64,000 nt of DNA, taken from assembly GCA_039707465.1 (NCBI GenBank), contig CM077648.1, forward strand, positions 21,824,119-21,888,118, given 5' to 3'. Positions 35,001 through 47,400 of this stretch are shown piece after piece. The notes under the pieces were generated by a model. The model had not been told where the DNA came from. It saw nothing but the letters and a program-made list of their open reading frames with translations, and did no database searches. The position numbers and the translations under genes are program-made. Within the stretch, counting starts at the first letter, position 1, and every line of letters starts with the position of its first letter. The DNA comes from Rhabdophis nuchalis (lineage: Eukaryota > Chordata > Lepidosauria > Squamata > Natricidae).

Positions 35001-38000
35001 CCCTCTTGTCCTCAGGTTTGAGGACTTCTTCCTGGGAGCCCGGCAGGTTTGTGGCAGATTGCAGTGTCGAAATAGGCGAGTCCACGGACGGCCACAGGAG
35101 TAGTTTGTCCAGAGACTCGTCCACATTATACAGCCGCTTATCAGAGACAGATGGAGCCGGGCCCGCTGTCGGAGCACCCCATTGCCTTTGCACAGCGTCC
35201 AGGAACAACTGGGGGATAGGAATAGCCTCCGTACGCCTTGGGTGTTCGCGGAACCAAGCACTCTTGGAGGTGGATGGCGTCGGGGCAGTGGTACTCCCCG
35301 CTGGAGTTTCAATGGCGGAGGCTACCTTGGCTTTTGCCAGAAGAGGGGTGAAAAGCTCGGGGGGGAAGAGGCCCACCTTTTTTGGCTTATCTTGTGGGGC
35401 ACCCTCATCATCTGAGAGACTGACCTCCCTAAAATCACCATCCTCCGACCCCAGAGAGGGGCTTTGTAGTTCGTCAGTCGGAGCTTCCCCCGAAAGTTGT
35501 TGCCCCTCCACAGGGATCTGGGCAATAGCTCTGGCCGGTGCCGTGGGTTGCGGGGCACGCTCCTGCAGGCCGCCGATATGCCCTGCCTTATGGCCTCGGA
35601 AATAATGTCCTGGAAATAAGGCGCGGCTGGAGCTGCGGGTCGGTGGTTGAGCGCTCCATAGGCCTGCCAATCCATTGGCGGTGCCACCCCAGGCGGGGCA
35701 TAGAAAGCCTCAGGCCCCCTGTTTGATGACCCCGGGGGACCCACAGAAGGAGAACGAGAGGCAGAGCCCCATAATCCCGACGTATCAATTGTAAGCAGGG
35801 GGCTAAAGGGCCCAGAGTTCAAGTCCCGACCTGGGGAGGGAACCGCAAGGGCCCGTACGGTCGGAGAAGCATGAGGGAGCTGGGCCTGGAGCTCACTGGT
35901 ATTCAAGTGTTTGGTCTTAGCCTTAGCCTTAGCAGGCTTCTTTGACTTTTCCCCCTTGCTATCTTTTTGGGACTTGCTTGAGTCCCTGGAATTTTCTCTG
36001 AGCCTAGCCCCTGATTGCACCCCCAGTGGGGTGGATTGCTGGAGAGCGTCCATGCTAGGCACCAGGTTTTGCGCAGGCTGCGGCTCGGCTGTAGGCTCCG
36101 AGGCTACTCTCCCGTTCTCAGCCATCAGCACGCGTTTCGCAATGAGGCTCGTCCGAAACGACACAACAAAATGGCGCCCGGAACAGAGAAGAGCGGTTCA
36201 AAATGGCGGCCGGAAGTGAGCGGGGCACCCAAAATGGCGGCCGGCAGTGATGGTCCTCCTAAAAATGGTGTCCGCCGCTTGACAGAGTCCTTCTCAAGAT
36301 GGCGGCCGTCTGTAACACCCACTCAAAATGTCTGTCGGCGCGAGTGGACCCAAAATGGCGCCCGGCGGGAAAAGCCGTTAGGCTATAGCTCACCCGCAGC
36401 CTCGCCCAGTGAGCGGTCAGCGAAATCGGACCCAACGCTTCGCCGACCCGTCTTTTTACACAGAGACACAGCCGCTCTCCTTCGGTGGCCACAGGCGTCT
36501 CCGAACGCACCCGGCTCACCCTTCCGATCGCGCACAAGCTTCAGGCCCTTCTGAGGTACAAAAGAAGCGCTAGTCAGGCCGCTCGGCTACCGGGAGCCCC
36601 TGGGTCCTGAAAATACCGGCCGTGTGGTTTTTTTGCCAATCTGAGACCCCTGCGGCCCGGGTCTTGCCACCACCAAGGTGCCTGGGTGAGGCCACCCCAA
36701 CACGGCCTCTGCCAGCAGTAGTTTTTCGGATCGTTGGGACAAGCAGTCCTTTTTTTCTTCTCCTCTATCAATAATACCTTTCTAAAAAGGCCAAAAGTCA
36801 AAGTACTCAACCGTTTTGGATAGCTTCACGTCCCAGAGTGGACTGAGTCGGAAGCTGGGAGGAGTCCAGTGGAGGGGGCTTATATAGGGCCCCTAATTTA
36901 ATATTAAACAGACTCAGTCCAATCAGAGAGCGGACGGTGTTAACCCATTCATGGATGCTATCCCCACCTTCTGGAGAAGCGAGCTGTGCCTTTTACCTTT
37001 CTGTTGCGTTTCTCGCTATTGTGTCCAAGAAAGCCGCTGGTAAAAAAAACAAAAAAAAAAAAAAACCCTTCGCGCGAGTTCTATCAAACTTCTTAAAGGT
37101 TTTTTTTTTTTTAACCACGGGCTTCCCTGGACACAATAGCGAGGAACACGACGGAGCTTGAAAGGTAAAAGGCACACCTTGCTACTCCCCCCCTCATTCC
37201 TCACTAAAGGGACAGCGGGGAAGGGAACCAGGCAGGCGGCCTTTACGATTGTGATGGGTGGGCAGTGTTTTTTTGCGCAAGAGGGAACAGGGGTGTGTGT
37301 AGGGGTTATCACATTGCGGGCCTGCTGCTCTTTTTACGGCAGGCTCTTTTTGCGCTTAAATCATTGGGGGCGGCTTTATTTTCGGGGGAGAGGCTTATTA
37401 AGGCCCATGCTCTGAAAAGCCCGATTGGGCTTTTTAGCAGATGTTGTAGTTTCGGGGAAACACGGTAGGTCTCCTGATTTCTAGCATAGAATGTTAGCTG
37501 CTATACCAAACTGGCTTTATTTGCCATGTAACATTATAATAATAATAAGACACATTTGCTACTTCATGTATCACCTTGAGTCCTAAAAAAAAAAGTAGGT
37601 ACAATAGTCTGCTGCAAATTGTGAATTGCTTCAAATGTAAACAGCCATAATTTTGACAGCGGCCCTCCCAAAATGAGTGTTAATTCTTTTGCATGACAAG
37701 GATACTGGAAGTCTTTTTCATTAAACACAGATTAGAATTATACCCCAAATCTTGATGTATTGAAATAAATGAGCTTCCTAAATTAGAAAAGGTGATCGAT
37801 TTGCTTTGATCACAATTTATATCTGAATTAAACCATAACTAACAAAAAATAAAAGCAAAGCTTCTGAAACATCAGTATTTTTTAAAGCAGCAATTCTGAA
37901 ATTTTACATCAACTTACCCTATATGTGTAACAGCATCTCTGTTTTCACATTCAGTAGTCCATATTGCTATTTTATCACCCTTGGTTCTAACATTAACAAC

Positions 38001-41000
38001 AGCTCCACATACATCATCACTGTAGTCATCAAAGGATTCTCCAATAAGGCACAGCAGCTACAAAATGGAAGATAATAACAAACTAAATAACAAAATACAA
38101 CTTAATACTTACAAAAATTATACAATATAATGTAAATGTCAATTGATTTTAGTGTACCACCAATACAAATTACAAGAGATTACTGAGAAAAAAAAATCTC
38201 AGTTGAAGGCTGCTACACAAAAGATCCTATTATAGTAGAAGGTATTTTTATCTCCCCAGGGATTTGACTTAGAAGCCCATTTATACCCGAGAGCTTCTTT
38301 AATGGCTAACATGTATATTATTTCAAGAATAGTACAAGAGGCGTAGCCATCAAAATCCCCTTTCTTCCATCAAGAAAGATAACTCTTATGAAAAAAAAAA
38401 TAAGTAAACTGGATTACTGATAAACACTAACATTCACAGTAGAGCAAAGAATAAATCAAAACTAGCCCCTGGATCTTAATCTAACACCAAGACGTTACCA
38501 CTATCACTGATTTAGAGGCTTGTGCCAGAGTTTAGTTTCTATTAGTTTCTGCTTTGAATATCACCCACTTTTACCCTCAACTTATTCCACAATTGGGACC
38601 TGAACTTCCATTGCTAAGTAATGTGGTTTATAAAAGAAACCTATAAAAGTTTCAATAGTCATAGTTGCACTAGTTAGACCTCACTCTTCTACCCTGCCAA
38701 ACTAAGCTTTTCTTCAATTCTCTCCTCTTGCCTATCTCCCCCACTTTGTCCTTTTGGTGCCTACACTCTGCCACATATTCCTGCTGCCCTCCAGCACTGC
38801 CCCTTTCTTTCTCCTGCTGGTGCTCTGGACTACAGGTGCTGGATGAAGGTGCTGCCCTAGGACATGTGCATCCCAGGGTAGCATCTCCCTTCTCATCGGC
38901 TTGAAGGGAGCTTGCTAGGCCCATTCAGAGGGGAGGCAGCGGAGTGGCGAACTGAAGCACTCTCCATTGCCAGACGTGGAAGGAGAGTTGGAAATGTTTT
39001 TCAGAGCAAGGCGCATGCTATGTGAGAAGTGCTGTTTGGGATGGCATTAGAACTGGAGGAAGGGGAGGAAAGTTGGCTTTTAGGAGGCTCAGTGCACACT
39101 CTGCAGTTACAAGCACTCTTCAGCAAGGAATGGAGGAAAGCCCAGCATTGACAGGCCCTACCCACAGGCTCTGCTCACTCGACCCAGCTGTCCTGCTGCA
39201 AAGCTGACAAAATTCATGGGGTGAGGAGAAATACTCTACCTTGGGATAGACACACAGAATACTTCAGCCAATCAGAAAAGTGACATGCAATGGCAGTTAA
39301 TCAAGTAGATACACACAAGAACTCTTCCCAACCCCACTGTTTGTTTATCCATGTCGGAGCAACTAGTGGATAAGCGTTTGAGTTGGGCATTGCAGAGAAC
39401 AAAGCAGTTCATTCACCAAATACAAAATCCCTGCACCAGTCTTATGCTTTGTGTCTTATTTCCTTGTAATAAAAGCTCAGTCTTGTCTCCAAAAATAGTG
39501 ACTAGGAAGACCACATGAGGGTTGAGCAGTGAAATCTTGGAAAGGGCGAAGCACATGATGGAAGGGAGGGCTCAGTTAATTAGAAAAAATACCCCTAAGA
39601 CATTTAAAGTATTGAAGATATTAAAAATGTCATAGTCAAGTTCTCCCGTCTATCAGGCAGCTCACTTTCCCATTGGCAAGGATGATCAAGAAATAGGTAA
39701 ACTTGTAAACTTATAAAAACAAGTACATGCAGCCGAGTCTGCAGAGAAGGGTAGTAGTGGATGTGGGCCTTTCTTGAAGCAAGCCACCTGCTGCCTTGGC
39801 TGGCCATGCTTGAGCTCAGGGGCCAAGCTGCCACTGCCAGGATCCTGAAGGGCCACTGGCCCCAGATATCATGGAAGAGGAGCCTTGCTACTTAGTTATT
39901 CCAGTGCAAACAGCATGTATAGCTGTGTCTGGGCATCTTTGCAAATGGGAGTCCCAACAGACCAGTTTTCCAAAAGCGCTTGCAACTTGTGTTGCAAGGT
40001 ATGTGTTATACCTCTAGGAAGCCCATAATGCTCCCCTTCTTCCAGGTCTGCTGCCACCCAGAACACCACCTCCCATATTGCCTCCACCTTTGCCCAGAGA
40101 GCCACTACTGATTATCTTGCCTTGCCTGGTAATGCAGCACTACTTGCAGTCTCACTGCTTTCTCCCCAGCCAGGCCTAGAAAGTTCCTTTTGGGAGACGA
40201 GGTTCTGCCATACTCATTGTGCAGATCTTAGAGCTGCACCTTCATCCAGGACCTGGATCCCAGGCTACCAGGAAGAGGAATAAGGTGACAAAGGTGAGCT
40301 GCAGGCAATCATGGGGGGTGGAAGTCAATAGAGGTATGTGGTGGAGTACAGGACATCCAAGAAGCATGAATGGGAGAGGGAAACAAAGTAGCCTTCAATG
40401 CACCAAGACGGCATTGGTCGCGTTGGTAGATGATCTCTGGAGGGCCCAGGATAGGGGTTGTTCCTCTATCCTGGTCTTGTTAGATCTCTCAGCGGCTTTT
40501 GATACCATCGACCATGGTATCCTTTTGCACCGACTAGAGGGGTTTATTTTATTTATTTTTATTTTATTAAATTTATACCCCGCCCTTCTCCAAACGGACC
40601 CAGGGCGGCGCACAGGAATGTTAAAATACATACAAAACATATAAAATTTAAAAAACTTATTCTAATAAAACCCTGCGCTAAAAACCGAATTAAAAATCCC
40701 AAATTTAAAACTGTCTAATAGTCAGTAATGGAGGTTACTCTAGGCCAGCTAGATGGAATAAATGTGTCTTCAGACACTTGCAGAAGAGGCGGAGGTCGGA
40801 GATGGTGCGGAGTTCAGGGGGTAAGTCGTTCCAGAGGGCTGGCCCCGCCACAGAGAAGGCTCTTCCCCTGGGTGTCGCCAGTCGGCATTGTCCAGCCGAC
40901 GGCACCCTGAGGAGGCCCTCTCTGTGGGAGCGTATCGGTCTGAGGGATGTATGGGGCAGGAGGCGGTCTCGCATAACTAGGCCCCGAGCCATGGAGCGCT

Positions 41001-44000
41001 TTAAAGATGGTCGTCAAAACCTTGAAGCGCACCCGAAAGACCACAGGAAGCCAGTGCAGCTCGCGCAGGATAGGTGTTATGTGGGAGTGTCTAGGCGCTC
41101 CCGTAATCACCCGCGCGGCTGCGTTCTGGACTAGCTGCAGCTTTCGGGTGCACCTCAAGGGGAGCCCCATGTAGAGAGCATTACAGTAGTCGAGTCGAGA
41201 GGTGACGAGTGCTTGAGTGACTGTGCGTAAGGCACCCCGGTCCAGTAAGGGGCGCAATTGGCGCATCAGGCGTACCTGATGAAACGCCCCCCTGGCCACG
41301 GCTGCCACATGATCTTCCATAGACAGCCGGGAATCCAGGAGGACACCCAAATTGCGCGCCCTCTCCACGGGGGCCGGTGTTTCGCCCCCAATGGCCAGAG
41401 TTGGAATAATCTGGCTGAACCGGGGCGCCGGAAGCCACAGCCACTCAGTCTTGGACGGGTTGAGCTTGAGTTTGTTACCACCCATCCAGATCCGTACGGC
41501 CTCCAAGCACCGGGACATAACCTCGACGGCATCGTTGGGGTGGTCTGGGGTGGATATGTACAACTGAGTATCATCAGCGTACAGATGATATCCCACCCCA
41601 AAACCACCCAGCGGCTTCATATATGTGTTGAACAGTAGGGACGAGAGGACCGACCCCTGAGGAACCCACATATGAGGGGCCTCGAGGCCGACCTCTGCCC
41701 CCCTGCCAACACATATTGCGACCGACCAGAGAGGTAGGATGAGAACCACCGCAAAACAGTGCCTCCCAGCCCCAACCCCCCGTCGGCGCAATAGGATACC
41801 ATGGTCGATGGTATCAAAAGCCGCTGAGAGGTCTAATAGGACTAGGATAGAGGAATATCCTCTATCCCGCGCCCTCCAGAGATCATCAACCAACGCGACC
41901 AATGCCGTCTCGGTGCTGTGACCGGGTCCGAAGCCGGACTGGCGCGGGTCTAGATAATCAATTTCCTCCAAGTGTCGCGGAAACTGTTGAGCCACCACAC
42001 TCTCAACAACCTTCACTAAAAAGTGGAGGTTGGAGACGGGACGATAGTTCTCTAATAATGCTGGATCCAGGGACGGCTTCTTGAGGAGGGGCCTTACTAC
42101 CGCCTCTTTCAAGACGGCAGGCAAGGACCCCTCACTCAAAGATGTGTTGACAATGCCCTGGAGCCAGCCTCGTGTCGTCTCCCAGGATGCCAGTACAAGC
42201 CAGGAGGGACACGGGTCCAATAAACATGTGGTAGCCCTAAGTCTCTTTGACAATTTGTCCATATCCTCGGTGGTAACAAAATCAAACTCCTCCCAAGATG
42301 GTGTCACAAGAACAGCCTCGGCCCGCTCGACTGGACCACTGTCGATGGAGGGTAGCTTGTTCCGAATCCGAGTGATTTTCTCCTGCAGATAAATCCCAAA
42401 TTCCTCTGCTCGACCCTGTAAAGGGGCTTCCCGCGGCCTCTGTTGGAGGAGGGAGCGGGTCACTCCAAACAGGGCGGCAGGGCGGTTATCTGCGGATGCA
42501 ATAAGAGTGGCACAGTACTCACGTTTGGCCACTCTTATCACCACTAAGTAAGTCCTAATATGGTCTCTCACTAGTGTTCGGTCGGCTTCGGAGTGAGAAG
42601 GTCTCCATCTGCTCTCTAGGCGTCTCTTGTGGCGCTTCATCTCCGAGCCCCTCGGTAAACCAGGGAGCCCAGGTGGTTCGTCGCCGCAAGAGAGGCCGCA
42701 AGGGCGCGACTCGGTCCAAGGCCCCCATGGCCACACTTAACCATGCGGCCACTAGATCCTCAGTCAAGTCGCGGGGCAAGTCCACAGGAATTAGCCCAAG
42801 CTCCCTTTGGAACTTTATCGGGTCCATCAGGAGTCTGGGGCGGAACCATATAGGAATGTCCGGTTCCGCCTCCCCGCAGTGAGGTGCGGCGATCGGAAAG
42901 TCGAGCCGAAGGAGAGCGTGATCTGTCCATGACAGGGGTGTGATGACTAGATCCCCTATTCCCAGATCACTACTCCACTGTCCTGAGACGAAGATTAGAT
43001 CCAGGGTGTGTCCGCCCTCGTGGGTAGGGCCTACAACTACTTGGGTCAGGTCCATGGCTGTCATGGAAGCCATGAACTCCCGAGCTACCCCAGAGGTTTT
43101 GCCTGCTGACGGCAGGTTAAAGTCCCCCATGACTAACAGTCTGGTTGGGGGTGGGTGGCATCGTTTTGCGGTGGTTCTCCTCCTTCCTCTCTGATCAGTC
43201 GCGATACGTGTTGACGGGGAGGCAGAGGTCGACTTCTAGGCCCCTCGCATACGGGGTACCGCAGGGGTCGGTCCTCTCGCCACTCCTATTCAACACGTAT
43301 ATGAAGCCGCTGGGTGAGATCATCCGTGGTTTTGGGGTAGAATACCATCTGTACGCTGATGATACCCAGTTGTACATCTCTACCCCAGGCCAACCCAACG
43401 ATGCCGTTGAGGTGATGTCCCGGTGTTTATAGAGGCCGTACGGATCTGGATGGGCAGTAACAAACTCAAACTCAACCCGTCCAAGACCGAGTGGTTGTGG
43501 TTCCCGGCTTCCCGGTTTAGCCAGTTGACACCATCGCTGGCCATGGGGAATGGAAATTTGGCTCCCGTGGATAGAGTGCGCAATTTAGGAGTCCTCCTGG
43601 ATTCCCGGTTGTCCCTTGAGGATCAGGTGGTGGCCGTGGCCAGGGGGGCATTTTACCAGGTTCGCCTGGTCCGTCAATTGAGCCCCTTACTGGACCGGGA
43701 GGCCCTTCGCACAGTCACTCAAGCACTCGTGACTTCTCGTCTGGACTACTGCAACGCTCTCTACATGGGGCTCCCCTTGAGATGCACTCGGAGGTTGCAG
43801 TTGGTCCAGAATGCGGCCGCGCGGGTGATCATGGGAATCTCAAGACATTCCCACATAACACCACTCCTGCGCGAGCTGCACTGGCTACCTGTGACCTACC
43901 GGGTGCATTACAAGGTTTTGATGACCATATTCAAGGTGCTCCATGGCACGGGGCCTAGCTACCTTCGAGACCGTCTTCTACCCCATACATCCCTTCGACC

Positions 44001-44403
44001 GACTCGCTCCCAGGGAGAGGGTCTTCTACGGGTGCCGTCGACCGGACAATGCCGGTTGGCGGCTCCCAGGGGAAAGGGCCTTCTCTGTGGTGGGTCCTAC
44101 CCTCTGGAATGGCCTACCTCCCGACCTCCGTTCCATCACAGACCTCCGCTTGTTTCGCCAGCACTTAAAAACTTATTATTTTCATCTGGCCGGCCTAGCA
44201 TGATCTACTCCACACCCATTATTTTATAACAAATCAAAATTGTAATTTGGTTTTTAAATTTAAACTTATTTTAAGCAGGGTATTGATTTAATTTAGTTAT
44301 TATTTAATAATGTTTTGTATTTATGTATAATTGATTTTAAATCTCTGTTCGCCGCCCCGAGTCCCTTTGTGGTGAGATGGGTGCGGGTTATAAATGTGAA
44401 AAA

Positions 44404-44442
<39 letters not shown>

Positions 44443-47400
44443 GCAAGAGGACAGAATTTTGATATATAACTGCGGAGACATTGCAACAGCCTTAACTTTG
44501 AGGACCAGTCATTTCTTCAACACAGTTGTAACTTCAAATGGTTGCTGAATGAATAGTCATAAATTGAGGCATTATCTGAAATTCACTTACTCCATCACAG
44601 CTTCTACATACCAATTTGGAAAATAGACAGCTTTGGAATGTCAATTACTGACACAGAAAGCTGCATAATGTAAGTACACTAATGACACCCTATGTCATAA
44701 TTTCAAATGTGCACACTTGGTATATGTAAAGCGTTATATCAGCTTCATTAAAAAACACTCTTAGCAAAAAATGAATCACTAAGAAGTCTAGTACTCAAAG
44801 CATTAAAGGCAACTAATCAAAATGGGGCAATCCTACCTCATATCTAAAATGATACAGAAGTAAATAAAATCTGGTTTATTTTTAATCTAGAAACATTTAT
44901 AAAAACAACATTTATTTTGGGAAGCATACAGAGCCTGCTTGCTATGCCAGACTATCCTTTAAAAAACTATTCATAGGTGACCTAACATTGACTGATTCAT
45001 CTGATTTGAAGACAATTTTACCCAAAGTGAATGAATAATCACCAAAGGAGAAACATCTCCTTTAAAAAATGATGCATTTATTTTCCAAGTTCTATTCACC
45101 TGCCAGAACTTCCTTGAACATAAATATGCAATGACCTTCACAAATCTAAGCATGGTGTCAACAGATTCAAGAAAAACTATGTTAAACTAATTTGACCAAT
45201 TGCAAGAAACAGGTGGTTGATATCTATGGTCCAAAATGTAACAAACAAGTCAGACTAATTTGAATGATTTAATGGGCTACACAACATTCACTGAAAATTT
45301 ATCCCAGATATGACACTCCAATGCCACCCATACAAAGCTGTTACCAATTTGTTATAACAAATAATATTTTCCAAAATAAAGCAATCTGTAAAAAGATATA
45401 GAGACAGAGAGCAGTTGGGACTCTGTCTAGATAATAGAATATCTCCCCCAAAACTGAACCAAATGGGACTACATTTGTTGGGGAAAGACAGAAAGAGCGA
45501 GGTTAAAAAATGGGCTAGATCTAGGTAGGGCAACAGAAAAAGGATTTCCCTCCTCTCTAACCACCCAATGTTTTTTAAAGTAAGAGATAATTAGGCAACA
45601 ATTCAGAAATAGTGGTCTTGTGTTTCCTAGCACATACATGCAGACAATAAACCAGAATGCCTAGTTTCACTAATACTGCATAAAATACAAAAACTGCCAA
45701 TGGTTGCTATTGATAAAAGGATTAGAAATAATTGTAAATGTCCTGCTCACTTCAGGATGACTCTCTGAAAATGTATTAGAATAGGACTAAATTTGGCAAT
45801 TGGAGTAGGGTGGGAAAGAAGCCAGCAAAACAAAGATCAAATCAAAAATTGGTAGATTAGACCGAGAGTTGTGGAGGAAAAAAAAAAGAATCAAGAAAAA
45901 TGTATCCTATGGCAGGAGTCCCTGAGCCGTGGCCCACTACTGGGCTGGGGCTTGTTCGGAACTGGGCTGTGCAGTGGCAGGTGAGTATACATTCATGCAG
46001 CTCCATTTGTGTGAACTGCAGGTGCTTGAACTCGCAGCTCCGTTTGCATGAGCGGTGTGCGCGTCAGTCTCTTGAACAAATGGGAGTTACCAGTATGTGT
46101 GTTCACACCAGTGCCTGCCACTAACACAGAACCATTCCCTTCCCCCAGCCTGTCCACCAAGTCGGAAAATTTGGGGAGCGCTGTCCTATGGGACTGTTAC
46201 AATGTTTCTTGCTGATTCATACTCATTTCCACCTTCCTCATCATATGACCCAGAGCAGAGTTACTTTGTGTTTCCTCGAACTCATAGAGTAGAAACAGAC
46301 TATATTAATATATATCAGAGGTTCCCAAACTTGGCAACTTTAAGACTTGTGGACTTCTTAAAGTTGCCAAGTTTGGGAACCTCTGGTATATATAATGCAG
46401 ACACCGCCTATGGCTATGATGAGTGAAGATATGGAAAAGAATTTCAACACTATGCTCTGCATACTTGATACGGAAGAAAAGCAAACACAAGAAAAATGTG
46501 TTTAAAAGAATAAATAAATCGAAGCATTGAGAAAAGTTTCTCCAATGCATTCCTACAAGAGAGAAGTAATTGGGTCAGTGGCTCAGGATGTTGCCAATTC
46601 CTCGACTCTAAATTTCTTTTCTTGAGAAGTGATCCAAGCAGCACCAATATTAAGCAATGACAAAGTATTCAAGAACTCATGCTCTCCACACTTTCCCTAG
46701 TGGTCACTGACAATTGACAGACCTGTAACACATTTTATAGGCTTACAAATACATTGCATACCAGAGATATGAAACTTTCAGCTACCAAGTCTCTAAAATT
46801 GGCTCTAGCATTCTCCTTAGAATCAACATAACTGCAATGCCATTAGTCTTGTGACTGCCAATGTTGCTATATATTTAGGATGACAATGATGTATTAATCC
46901 AAGACAACATGAAAAAAAATTTGTAACACATCTCCTGAATCAAATTCCAGAATTTAGAAGGATTCACAAAGCTCCAAGACGAATGGTTTTCATAGGCATC
47001 CACCCAAGAAGAAAATGTAAGGCTAAGAAAAAACAGTATGTTTTCTGCCTGAACGGGGTGAGTGGGGTGGTGTGGGGGGTGTTGGACTAAAAGACCTCCA
47101 AGGTCTCTTCCAGCTCTGTTATTCTGTATTCCCTCTGATGCAGCAATGGTCTAGTCAATTAATTATCTGAAGGGATTTGGTATACCCTCACTTTCCGATT
47201 AGAAATTGGGAAAAGAACTCTTCTCTTAAATGTAGCCAAAATGAGCAAACAATATAAAAATAACTTACTGTCTCTAGCCAGAAGCGATCAAGATCACTTC
47301 GTCTCTGCTGCTTGTTTAGTGTAATTAGCCATCTCCCTCCCCGTTTATTCTTCTCATCTTCCCACATGGGTTCAATACCATCCTAAAAAGTGTAGTTTAA

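Larger units (their letters stand above)
31035..36977 (-). mobile_element. Nearly intact DIRS-group tyrosine-recombinase retrotransposon
   Basis: The element is about 5.94 kb and has DIRS architecture: inverted terminal repeats (31073-31194 and 36852-36973), a left terminal extension, an internal complementary region (31324-31411), and overlapping gag-like, RT/RNase H/methyltransferase-like and tyrosine recombinase ORFs. There is no LTR, no DDE integrase and no protease. It lies in EIF4E intron 6, in the same orientation as EIF4E. No target-site duplication is expected for recombinase-mediated insertion and none is seen. The RT and recombinase frames are uninterrupted, so the insertion is probably young. 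Only the gag-like region changes frame. Confidence 0.93.
30931..37465. mobile_element. TIR/TA-flanked DNA element (~0.6 kb) interrupted by the DIRS insertion
   Basis: The left end CCATGTTTCCCCGAAAA and the right end TTCGGGGAAACACGG form a ~15-bp inverted repeat bordered by TA dinucleotides (30929-30930 and 37466-37467), as for Tc1/mariner-type elements. After subtracting the DIRS insertion, about 0.6 kb remains, with no transposase. A related copy lies at 49818-50055. Confidence 0.7.

Noticed and set aside
34838..35605. 255-codon plus-strand open frame
   Set aside because: It is antisense to the DIRS gag-like region and shows low-complexity shadow composition; the minus-strand frames explain the region.
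31035..36977. Possible Gypsy or endogenous retrovirus
   Set aside because: No LTR, protease or DDE integrase; inverted repeats and a tyrosine recombinase show that it is a DIRS-group element.
40814..42736. 640-codon frame considered as a host gene
   Set aside because: It encodes the RT catalytic and C-terminal motifs of an L2-like LINE, so it is not a host gene.
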